Source: an uncultured Oscillospiraceae bacterium (GTDB lineage Bacteria > Bacillota > Clostridia > Oscillospirales > Oscillospiraceae). From it: a DNA stretch of 5,950 bases. A model generated the notes under the pieces. The model had not been told where the DNA came from, did not search any database, and saw only the letters and a program-made list of their open reading frames with translations. Positions within the stretch are counted from its first letter, which is position 1, and every line of letters starts with the position of its first letter. The translations under genes and the position numbers were made by a program. The stretch is from assembly GCA_934590505.1 (NCBI GenBank), contig CAKTPC010000124.1, positions 1 through 5,950 on the forward strand, given 5' to 3'. Positions 1 through 4,927 of the stretch are shown here, piece after piece.

Positions 1-279
1 ATACTCGCGATAATCGTTGCGGTGTTCTCCTCGGTCGCAATGTCCGGCATTCCCGGCGGCGGCGGTACGGGCGAGCTCGTCGTCTGCTCCATCTTCTTCC
101 CGGATCAGCTCGCCATCGCCTACCCGATAGCCATCGCGCTCGGCAATCTCGTCGATCCTCCCGCCACGATGGTGAACGCTGCCGGCGACTATGTTGTCTC
201 CTTCATCGTCTCCCGCTATGTTGACGGCAAGGATTGGCTCCAGAAGCAGCTTCATAAGGAAACCTCCGCTGCGGAATAA
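1..279 (+). CDS. Sodium:dicarboxylate/amino acid symporter (DAACS/SDF family), C-terminal fragment
   Basis: The reading frame is open from the first base to the TAA at 277-279 and gives the last 92 residues of an integral membrane secondary transporter of the glutamate-transporter fold, which couples sodium or proton entry to uptake of amino acids or dicarboxylates. The HP2 hairpin tip is visible as GIPGGGGTGE (fragment residues 16-25), followed by the TM8 signature DPPATMVNAAGD (52-63) and a short charged cytoplasmic tail. Aligned by memory to archaeal GltPh, D52, T56, N59 and D63 match D394, T398, N401 and D405. Fragment A55 falls where GltPh has R397, the residue that holds the side-chain carboxylate, so a Glu/Asp substrate is doubtful. 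The rest of the gene lies left of the window, so no start, promoter or exact substrate can be assigned. A hairpin terminator follows 18 bases after the stop. Confidence 0.9.
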   Translation: MLAIIVAVFSSVAMSGIPGGGGTGELVVCSIFFPDQLAIAYPIAIALGNLVDPPATMVNAAGDYVVSFIVSRYVDGKDWLQKQLHKETSAAE

Positions 280-297
280 AGCGGCAGCAATAAAAGC

Positions 298-331
298 TCA
301 GGCGCACCGAAAAGGTGCGCCTGAATTTTTT
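298..331. terminator. Rho-independent terminator, probably bidirectional
   Basis: A perfect 11-bp stem (TCAGGCGCACC at 298-308 and its complement at 314-324) encloses a GAAAA loop and is followed by A and six T residues (326-331). This is a textbook terminator for the symporter gene on +. On the minus strand the stem is followed by a short run of four T residues (from the AAAA at 292-295), and the acyltransferase stop codon lies only 4 bases before the T tract. The same hairpin therefore probably ends both convergent transcripts. Confidence 0.92.
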
Positions 332-335
332 GGTT

Positions 336-1463
336 TCAGTCCTCTTTACTGCCGCAGAGGCTGTCCGCCCAGACCTGGAGCCGCGCCATCAGCCGCTCAA
401 GAGCCGCGTTCAGCGGCGGGGCAGCCTTCGCGATGAGTTTCATCCAGAGCTTTTCTATGCTGTTTATGCGCAGCAGATCGATGAGCGTACACGCGATGTA
501 TATCGCGAGCACCGATATGAGCGCATACAGCGGCAGCATCGAAGAGCTATAGTACTCGGGCATGTGAAGCAGCGTCTCCCAGAGATATGGGCGGAAAATG
601 AAGTTATCGTGGATAAGGTAGACGCCGAAGCACGCGGAAGCGGCAACGTTGACAGCGCGGCTGTAAAACGGCTCACTGTTGAGAAAGTACAGGAACAGCT
701 CAAGGGCGATCATAAAATCGAAAACGCCGTTCTGCTTTGCGAAGATGATGCTGTTTTCAAGCAGCGCGCTGCTGCCGGTGTATTTCCCCGCAAGATTGAT
801 AAGTATGTCCGAAAGAAGAAGCAGCAGATACGCCAGAAGCGCGCGGACAAGGTGGCGTCCTGCCGCGTGCCGCCCCGGCACATAGTAGCGGCGGATATAA
901 CCGGAGATCAAATACATCGTCACGAACCAACCCATTATGTTGTAGCTGTAATCGGCGGCAATGAACGTGGCAAGCACCGACCACAGCAGCACCAGCAGTA
1001 CGATGAGCCTGAGCAGGGTCTCACGCCCGACTGCCGCAATGAAGCTGTTGAGAAAGGGTGAGAGCAGCATCAGCACGATATAGCACGTCGCGAACCAGTA
1101 GCGGGAATAGGTCACCGGCAGGAGTGATTTTATTATGCCGGCCGCACCGAGCGGCTCTGCCGGGGTGAGCACCGTAAGAAACAGGACAAGGCACAGCGCG
1201 GAATAAAACCATATCTGTCCCCACAGCTTCATCAGCCGTTTCAGGTCAGTGCCGGAGGCGGATACAAAATAGCCAGAAATGAGCACAAAGCCCATGACCC
1301 CCGCCGTGCCCAGCATGGAAATGGCCTCTATGAAGTATTTATTGAAGCTGTAGACACGGTCGATGTTTTCAAAGCCGTGGCCGCCGCAGTGGTGGAAAAC
1401 GATCAGCAGCATACAAAGTATGCGCATAAGCTCAAGGTTGGAATTTCTTTTTTTCTCTGCCAT
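336..1463 (-). CDS. Acyltransferase 3 family membrane protein
   Basis: This 375-residue polytopic membrane protein belongs to the acyltransferase-3 family (PF01757), whose members move acyl groups, usually acetyl, onto cell-surface polysaccharides, peptidoglycan, lipids or small molecules. The N-terminus NSNLELMRILCMLLIVFHHC (8-27) is typical, with the family R-x10-H catalytic-type motif at R14 and H25. Other family-like stretches are LISGYF (61-66), RYWFATCYIVLMLLSPFLN (121-139) and GVYLIHDN (280-287). About ten hydrophobic segments are visible. There is no SGNH domain like that of OatA. The tail after about residue 345 (LNAALERLMARLQVWADSL) looks like an amphipathic helix. The ATG is preceded by a G-rich but weak ribosome site (GGGGG, 7 bases upstream) and by a strong promoter. 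The gene stands alone, convergent with the symporter and divergent from the PepSY gene, so context does not reveal the acceptor. Confidence 0.9.
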   Translation of the reverse strand: MAEKKRNSNLELMRILCMLLIVFHHCGGHGFENIDRVYSFNKYFIEAISMLGTAGVMGFVLISGYFVSASGTDLKRLMKLWGQIWFYSALCLVLFLTVLTPAEPLGAAGIIKSLLPVTYSRYWFATCYIVLMLLSPFLNSFIAAVGRETLLRLIVLLVLLWSVLATFIAADYSYNIMGWFVTMYLISGYIRRYYVPGRHAAGRHLVRALLAYLLLLLSDILINLAGKYTGSSALLENSIIFAKQNGVFDFMIALELFLYFLNSEPFYSRAVNVAASACFGVYLIHDNFIFRPYLWETLLHMPEYYSSSMLPLYALISVLAIYIACTLIDLLRINSIEKLWMKLIAKAAPPLNAALERLMARLQVWADSLCGSKED

Positions 1464-1503
1464 GGATAAGCCCCCGCAAATAAGAGTTGACTGTATTTAT
1501 TTC

Positions 1504-1532
1504 ATTATATCTTACAGAGAGGTCACTGTCCA
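1504..1532 (-). promoter_or_regulatory. Sigma-A/sigma-70 type promoter of the acyltransferase gene
   Basis: On the minus strand, TGGACA (1532-1527; 5 of 6 to TTGACA) is followed by a 17-base spacer and a consensus TATAAT (1509-1504). Transcription would start near 1497, giving a leader of about 34 bases before the ATG at 1463. The spacing and hexamers are close to ideal, so expression should be fairly strong unless repressed. An inverted repeat includes the -35 box (see 1526-1550). Confidence 0.8.
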
Positions 1533-1550
1533 TAGCCGCGTGCTGGACAG
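1526..1550. repeat. Inverted repeat CTGTCCA-N11-TGGACAG on the acyltransferase -35 box
   Basis: Perfect 7-bp arms at 1526-1532 and 1544-1550 are separated by 11 bases. The half-site centres are 18 bp apart, a spacing common for dimeric regulators. The left arm contains the whole -35 hexamer of the minus-strand promoter and the right arm lies just upstream of it. A protein bound here would compete with or contact RNA polymerase. No regulator gene is adjacent and I do not recognise the motif, so the operator role is inference. Confidence 0.4.
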
Positions 1551-1605
1551 CGATACCGTTAGTCTATCCGAAGCTTTCAGATATTTCTAATTTTTTTCTT
1601 AAAAC

Positions 1606-1627
1606 CTTGGAATAGAATATAGCCAAG
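1606..1627 (+). promoter_or_regulatory. Weak candidate promoter region of the PepSY gene, framed by a short inverted repeat
   Basis: TAGAAT at 1613-1618 matches the -10 consensus at 5 of 6 and lies about 40 bases before the PepSY start codon. There is no good -35 box at the right distance; only a T-rich run (1591-1600) is present. The -10 is framed by CTTGG (1606-1610) and CCAAG (1623-1627), a 5-bp inverted repeat with a 12-base gap. The call rests mainly on position and is tentative. Confidence 0.3.
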
Positions 1628-1645
1628 CTGAAATGAGTCCGGAAA

Positions 1646-1654
1646 AAGGAGAAG
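1646..1654 (+). promoter_or_regulatory. Ribosome binding site that fixes the PepSY gene start
   Basis: AAGGAGAAG ends five bases before the ATG at 1660, and the core AAGGAG sits 8 bases from it. The earlier in-frame ATG at 1633 lies upstream of this site, has no Shine-Dalgarno sequence of its own and would put charged residues before the signal-anchor segment. The 1660 start is therefore preferred. Confidence 0.85.
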
Positions 1655-1659
1655 AAAAA

Positions 1660-1968
1660 ATGAACAAGACACTCAAAAACATTCTTATCGCATTACTCGT
1701 GCTCGTCATCATCGGCGCTGCCATCGGCGGCTATTTCATCTACCGCTACAAGACCAACTATATCGGTGCGGACGCCGCGCTGAACATCGCGCTTGACGAT
1801 GCCAGCACCACCGTCACCATGATCTACTCTGACGACGTTGAATTTGAAAAGGGCCGCCGCTCCGCATGGTACGATGTGGAGTTTGATGACCATGTGAACG
1901 AATACAGCTACATTATCGACGCCGTCACCGGCGAGATACTTCACAGCAATATTGAGCCGCAGGACTGA
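1660..1968 (+). CDS. Small membrane-anchored PepSY-domain protein
   Basis: The 102-residue product has a short basic N-terminus, one hydrophobic segment (about 8-30, ILIALLVLVIIGAAIGGYF) and a single PepSY-like domain (about 34-97). Domain hallmarks are the opening IGADAALNIALDDA helix (35-48), the central strand WYDVEFDD (70-77) and the closing YSYIIDAVTGEIL (82-94). PepSY domains (PF03413) occur as inhibitory modules in M4 peptidase propeptides and as exported modules of unclear function in many Firmicutes. The lone anchor suggests a membrane-tethered, extracytoplasmic domain. There is no lipobox cysteine and no adjacent protease or two-component system, so its partner is unknown. It is monocistronic, divergent from the acyltransferase gene and convergent with typA. 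The start is chosen by the strong Shine-Dalgarno sequence. The domain call is from sequence pattern only. Confidence 0.85.
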   Translation: MNKTLKNILIALLVLVIIGAAIGGYFIYRYKTNYIGADAALNIALDDASTTVTMIYSDDVEFEKGRRSAWYDVEFDDHVNEYSYIIDAVTGEILHSNIEPQD

Positions 1969-1977
1969 TACAGAGCC

Positions 1978-2023
1978 TATAAAGATTGATTGCACCGCAA
2001 TTGCGGTGCAATCAATCTTTATA
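1978..2023. terminator. Perfect 46-bp palindrome, probable bidirectional terminator
   Basis: The sequence from 1978 to 2023 is fully self-complementary around the 2000/2001 centre, giving up to 23 bp of stem. Its core is GATTGATTGCACCGCAA followed directly by the complement. As RNA it would form a very stable hairpin with a minimal loop. It fills almost the whole gap between the PepSY stop (1968) and the typA stop (2024-2026), so terminating both convergent genes is the simplest role. The trailing T tracts are short on both strands (TTTATA), with a further TTTTT at 2031-2035 on +, so it is less classic than the other two hairpins in the window. Confidence 0.75.
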
Positions 2024-3844
2024 TCATCTGTTTTTCATTACGTTCTTCATTCTCTGGCTGTGGTCGAGAATGCTCTTGCGCAGGCGGAGGTTCTTCGGCG
2101 TGACTTCAAGCAGCTCGTCGTCGGCGAGGAACTCAAGGCACTGCTCAAGGCTGAGCTGTCTCGGCGGGACAAGGCGCAGCGCCTCGTCGGAACCGGAAGC
2201 ACGGGTGTTTGTCAGGTGCTTGGTGCGGCAGACATTGACGGGGACATCGTCGCTCTTCTGCGTGACGCCTATAACCATACCGGCATAGACCTTAGTGCCA
2301 GGCGTGATGAACATTGCGCCGCGCTCCTGCGCGTTCCAAATGCCGTATGCCACGGCCTCGCCCGTCTCCCACGCGATGAGGGAGCCGGTGCTGCGGCGGG
2401 CAATGTCTCCCTTGTAGGGCGCATACTTCTCGAACACGGAAGCAAGGATGCCTTCGCCCTTGGTGTCGGTAAGGAACTCATTGCGGTAGCCGAACAGTCC
2501 GCGGGACGGAACGAGGAATTCCATCTTCATGCGGTTGCCGGCGGGGGTCATCTCAAGGAACTCGCCCTTGCGCGCGCCGAGCTTTTCCATGACGGAGCCC
2601 ATGCAGTCCTGCGGCACATCGACAACGACGCGCTCGATAGGCTCGCACTTCTGCCCGTCGATCTCCTGATACAGCACACGCGGAGGGGACACCTGGAACT
2701 CATAGCCCTCGCGGCGCATCGTCTCGATGAGGATGGACAGGCTCATTTCGCCGCGGCCGGCGACGTTGAAGCTGTCTGTGCTGCTGCCGATCTCGGAGAC
2801 GCGGAGGGAAACGTCCTTGAGCGTCTCACGGAAGAGACGGTCGCGGATCTGGCGGGAGGTGACGAACTTGCCCTCGGTACCTGCAAATGGGCTGTCGTTT
2901 ACCGAGAAGGTCATTTCCAGCGTCGGTGCGCCGATCTTGACGAACTCTATCGGCTCGGCAAAGCCTCTGGCGCAGATAGTGTCACCGATGGTGACATCGC
3001 CTATACCGCTCATCGCGATGATGTTGCCCGCGCCCGCCTCGGTCACCGGGACTCTGTTGAGCCCGTCAAACTGGTAGAGTGACACGGCCTTGGCCTTCAT
3101 GGGCGGCTCGTCCTGATTGTGGTAGTTGCAGACCTCGATCTCCTGGTTCTGCTTTATCACGCCGCGCTCGATGCGCCCGATGGCAATGCGGCCGACGTAC
3201 TCGTTATAGTCAATGCTGCTGACGAGCATCTGGAAGGGCTTGTCAAGGTCCATGCTCGGCTCGGGGATGTAGTCAAGGATCGTGTCGAACAACGGCTTGA
3301 GGTCGGTGCCGGGAACATCGGGGGAGTAGCTCGCCGTGCCCTGCCTGCCGGAGCAGAAGAGCATCGGGGAATCCAGCTGCTCATCCGTCGCGTTGAGGTC
3401 GATGAGCAGTTCGAGCACCTCATCTATGACCTCATGTATACGCTGATCGGGGCGGTCTATCTTATTGACGACGACGATGACGCGGTGGCCGAGCTCCAGC
3501 GCACGGCTGAGCACGAAGCGCGTCTGCGGCATCGGACCCTCCGCGGCGTCGACCAGCAGGATAACGCCGTTGACCATCTTGAGTATGCGCTCCACCTCGC
3601 CGCCGAAATCGGCATGACCCGGGGTGTCGACTATGTTTATCTTCGTGTCGCCGTACCACACGGCGGTGTTCTTCGCCATGATGGTGATGCCGCGCTCGCG
3701 TTCGAGATCGTTCGAGTCCATGACGCGCTCCACGACCTCCTGGTTCTCGCGGTAAACGCCGGACTGCTTGAGCATTTCATCGACAAGAGTGGTCTTGCCG
3801 TGGTCAACGTGTGCAATAATGGCGACGTTTCTAAGCTTATCCAT
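2024..3844 (-). CDS. typA: Ribosome-associated translational GTPase TypA/BipA
   Basis: This 606-residue protein is full length for the family (E. coli BipA is 607). TypA/BipA is an EF-G-like GTPase that binds the 70S ribosome and helps 50S assembly and growth under cold and other stress. All G motifs are intact: AHVDHGKT (11-18), RGIT (51-54), DTPGH (73-77), NKID (127-130) and SGRQG (165-169). Domain II follows at about 205-290 and the EF-G III/V-like domains at about 300-480. The TypA-specific C-terminal domain (about 480-606) includes TNTRASGSDEALRLVPP (545-561) and EVTPKNLRLRK (580-590). The conserved SRGLFGYRNEFLTDTKGEG block is at 447-465. AAGGGAG (minus, 3862-3856) lies 11 bases before the ATG. 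The gene is monocistronic, divergent from the yfbR-like gene, with its own promoter. Confidence 0.98.
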   Translation of the reverse strand: MDKLRNVAIIAHVDHGKTTLVDEMLKQSGVYRENQEVVERVMDSNDLERERGITIMAKNTAVWYGDTKINIVDTPGHADFGGEVERILKMVNGVILLVDAAEGPMPQTRFVLSRALELGHRVIVVVNKIDRPDQRIHEVIDEVLELLIDLNATDEQLDSPMLFCSGRQGTASYSPDVPGTDLKPLFDTILDYIPEPSMDLDKPFQMLVSSIDYNEYVGRIAIGRIERGVIKQNQEIEVCNYHNQDEPPMKAKAVSLYQFDGLNRVPVTEAGAGNIIAMSGIGDVTIGDTICARGFAEPIEFVKIGAPTLEMTFSVNDSPFAGTEGKFVTSRQIRDRLFRETLKDVSLRVSEIGSSTDSFNVAGRGEMSLSILIETMRREGYEFQVSPPRVLYQEIDGQKCEPIERVVVDVPQDCMGSVMEKLGARKGEFLEMTPAGNRMKMEFLVPSRGLFGYRNEFLTDTKGEGILASVFEKYAPYKGDIARRSTGSLIAWETGEAVAYGIWNAQERGAMFITPGTKVYAGMVIGVTQKSDDVPVNVCRTKHLTNTRASGSDEALRLVPPRQLSLEQCLEFLADDELLEVTPKNLRLRKSILDHSQRMKNVMKNR

Positions 3845-3913
3845 ATCTATCAGTGCTCCCTTGCTGCGTCCGCATAGCTGCGGTCAAAATTTCTATGTAC
3901 TATTTTCAACACA

Positions 3914-3969
3914 AAATGAAATTTTAACACTGCTCTCCGCCTTTTGCAATACTTATATAAATGAAATTT
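3914..3969. repeat. Pair of direct repeats AAATGAAATTT in the typA/yfbR divergent region
   Basis: The 11-mer AAATGAAATTT occurs at 3914-3924 and again at 3959-3969, 45 bp apart. Each copy is a rough dyad (AAAT-GAA-ATTT). The first overlaps the typA -10 box and the second lies between the -35 boxes of the two divergent promoters. That is suitable for a shared regulator, but the region is AT-rich and a chance repeat is possible. Confidence 0.35.
3921..3949 (-). promoter_or_regulatory. Promoter of typA
   Basis: On the minus strand, TTGCAA (3949-3944; 4 of 6 to TTGACA) is followed by exactly 17 bases and TAAAAT (3926-3921; 5 of 6 to TATAAT). The start of transcription would be near 3914, giving a leader of about 70 bases. 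The leader holds a small CCGCA-TAGC-TGCGG type hairpin (3870-3883) before the ribosome site. I see no riboswitch fold. Confidence 0.65.
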
Positions 3970-3987
3970 ACAAAAAAGTCCTCCTTA

Positions 3988-4016
3988 TTGAAATAATTCT
4001 CCCGCCGTGATAGAAT
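3988..4016 (+). promoter_or_regulatory. Promoter of the yfbR-like/DUF896 operon
   Basis: TTGAAA (3988-3993; 4 of 6) is followed by a 17-base spacer and TAGAAT (4011-4016; 5 of 6). Transcription would begin near 4023, with a leader of about 36 bases. A GGAGA ribosome site (4042-4046) lies 12 bases before the ATG at 4059. No LexA-type box is seen between the promoter and the start. Confidence 0.75.
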
Positions 4017-4058
4017 CAATGCAGTACGAAAACAGAAATACGGAGACGAAAATAATCT

Positions 4059-4661
4059 ATGAGCCACAATTTTTTTGCCTACATTTCGCGTATGCGCTAT
4101 ATCGGCCGCTGGAGCCTGATGCGCAACGCGCTGCCTGAGAACATACAGGAGCACAGCCACATGGTCGCCGTGATCGCGCACGCGCTTGCTATCATCCGCC
4201 GTGACATTTACGGCATCCCCTGCGATCCGGACAGGTGTGCGTCCGTTGCGCTGTTCCATGACAGCTCCGAGATCCTCACCGGCGACCTGCCCACGCCGAT
4301 AAAGTACCACAGCGCACAGATCCAGTCTGCCTATAAGCAGGTAGAAAAGCTCGCCTGCGATAAGCTTTTGGCGACGCTGCCCGAGGAGCTGCGCGGGACC
4401 TATGAATCGCTGCTCTACGGCAGGGACGCCGAGGAGCTGCACGATATCGTCAAGGCCGCCGACAAGCTCTCTGCCTACATCAAGTGCATCGAGGAGCGCA
4501 AGACCGGCAATAACGAGTTCATCTCCGCCGAGAAGCAGACCCGCGCCATACTCGACGCGAGCCCCTTACCGGAGGTAAAATATTTTCTGGATAAATTCAT
4601 CCCGGCCTTTGAGCTGACGCTCGACGAGCTGGGCACTATAGACGAGGAGGGCAAAGCATGA
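4059..4661 (+). CDS. yfbR: HD-domain 5'-deoxynucleotidase, YfbR type
   Basis: The 200-residue product resembles E. coli YfbR (199 residues) over its whole length. YfbR is a cytosolic, metal-dependent HD phosphohydrolase that removes phosphate from deoxyribonucleoside 5'-monophosphates and serves dNTP pool balance and thymidylate salvage. The HD metal ligands are in place: H32 (in EHSHMVA), H67-D68 (in ALFHDSSE) and D135 (in KAADKLSAY). Also kept are the substrate-site stretch RWSLMRN (17-23), E71-I-L-T-GDLPTPIKY (71-83) and the late motif GNNEF (150-154). These agree with the family's specificity for deoxy over ribo substrates, though activity here is inferred. The stop overlaps the start of the DUF896 gene by ATGA, which indicates translational coupling in a two-gene operon. 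The symbol follows the E. coli homologue. Confidence 0.95.
   Translation: MSHNFFAYISRMRYIGRWSLMRNALPENIQEHSHMVAVIAHALAIIRRDIYGIPCDPDRCASVALFHDSSEILTGDLPTPIKYHSAQIQSAYKQVEKLACDKLLATLPEELRGTYESLLYGRDAEELHDIVKAADKLSAYIKCIEERKTGNNEFISAEKQTRAILDASPLPEVKYFLDKFIPAFELTLDELGTIDEEGKA
4644..4650 (+). promoter_or_regulatory. Strong ribosome binding site inside the yfbR-like gene
   Basis: GAGGAGG lies 7 bases before the ATG at 4658, within the last codons of the nucleotidase gene. It supports the 72-residue downstream gene as real and its overlapping start as the right one. Confidence 0.85.
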
Positions 4662-4876
4662 CACAGGAAAAGCTTGACCGCATAAACGAGCTTGCGCATC
4701 TTGCAAAGGAGCGGGAGCTGACCGCCGCTGAACAGGAGGAGCGCGCCGCGCTGCGCAAGGAGTATATCGAGGACTGGCGCCGCGGCACTATAGAGCTGCT
4801 GGAGAATACCTATATCGTCACGCCCGACGGCAAGAAGCACAAGCTGCCGAAAAAGGGCGAGACGCCCAAGGCATAA
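4658..4876 (+). CDS. UPF0291/DUF896 family small protein (YnzC-like)
   Basis: This 72-residue, highly charged, soluble protein carries the DUF896 pattern: KLDRINELAHLAKERELT (5-22), E25 to R33, LRKEYIEDWRR (32-42) and a closing NTYIVTPDGKKHKL (50-63), with a basic tail. The first half should form a two-helix hairpin, as known for B. subtilis YnzC. The family is essentially Firmicute and has no established biochemical function; in B. subtilis ynzC sits in the SOS-induced yneA-yneB-ynzC operon. Here it overlaps the deoxynucleotidase gene by four bases, has a strong ribosome site and is the last gene before a terminator. Its pairing with a nucleotide-pool enzyme is the only local clue to function. 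Confidence 0.93.
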   Translation: MTQEKLDRINELAHLAKERELTAAEQEERAALRKEYIEDWRRGTIELLENTYIVTPDGKKHKLPKKGETPKA

Positions 4877-4887
4877 ATACAGGTACT

Positions 4888-4925
4888 AAAAGCCTTCCCC
4901 TTGTTCATTCAAGGAGAAGGCTTTT
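4888..4925. terminator. Bidirectional rho-independent terminator
   Basis: A 16-base arm (AAAAGCCTTCCCCTTG, 4888-4903) pairs with 4910-4925 with one C-A mismatch, around a 6-base loop. The stem has A residues on the left and T residues on the right edge, so the RNA from either strand ends in GCUUUU. It terminates the yfbR-like/DUF896 operon on + and glpK on -. It lies 11 bases after the DUF896 stop and 2 bases before the glpK stop codon. Confidence 0.93.
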
Positions 4926-4927
4926 CA

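Noticed and set aside
315..1061. Plus-strand open frame opposite the acyltransferase gene.
   Set aside because: It begins within the terminator, has a highly charged composition typical of the antisense of a membrane protein, and conflicts with a convincing minus-strand gene and promoter.
1567..1600. Possible terminator from an imperfect dyad around GAAGCTTTC followed by a T run.
   Set aside because: The stem is short with a mismatch, is separated from the T run by about ten bases, and no plus-strand gene ends upstream.
1633..1659. Nine-residue N-terminal extension of the PepSY protein from the upstream ATG.
   Set aside because: The strong AAGGAGAAG site lies inside this extension and is correctly spaced for the ATG at 1660.
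1952..3082. Long plus-strand open frame (376 residues) opposite the 3' half of typA.
   Set aside because: It runs antisense to a clear, full-length typA gene, has no ribosome site, starts inside the PepSY gene and gives a protein with no family pattern. It reflects GC-rich codon use on the other strand.
3119..3877. Second plus-strand open frame (252 residues) opposite the typA GTPase domain.
   Set aside because: It mirrors conserved typA codons and would run into the typA leader. No ribosome site or recognisable protein pattern supports it.
3924..4442. Minus-strand open frame antisense to the yfbR-like gene and crossing the divergent promoters.
   Set aside because: The nucleotidase on the plus strand has all catalytic residues, a promoter and a coupled downstream gene, while this frame has no supporting signal.
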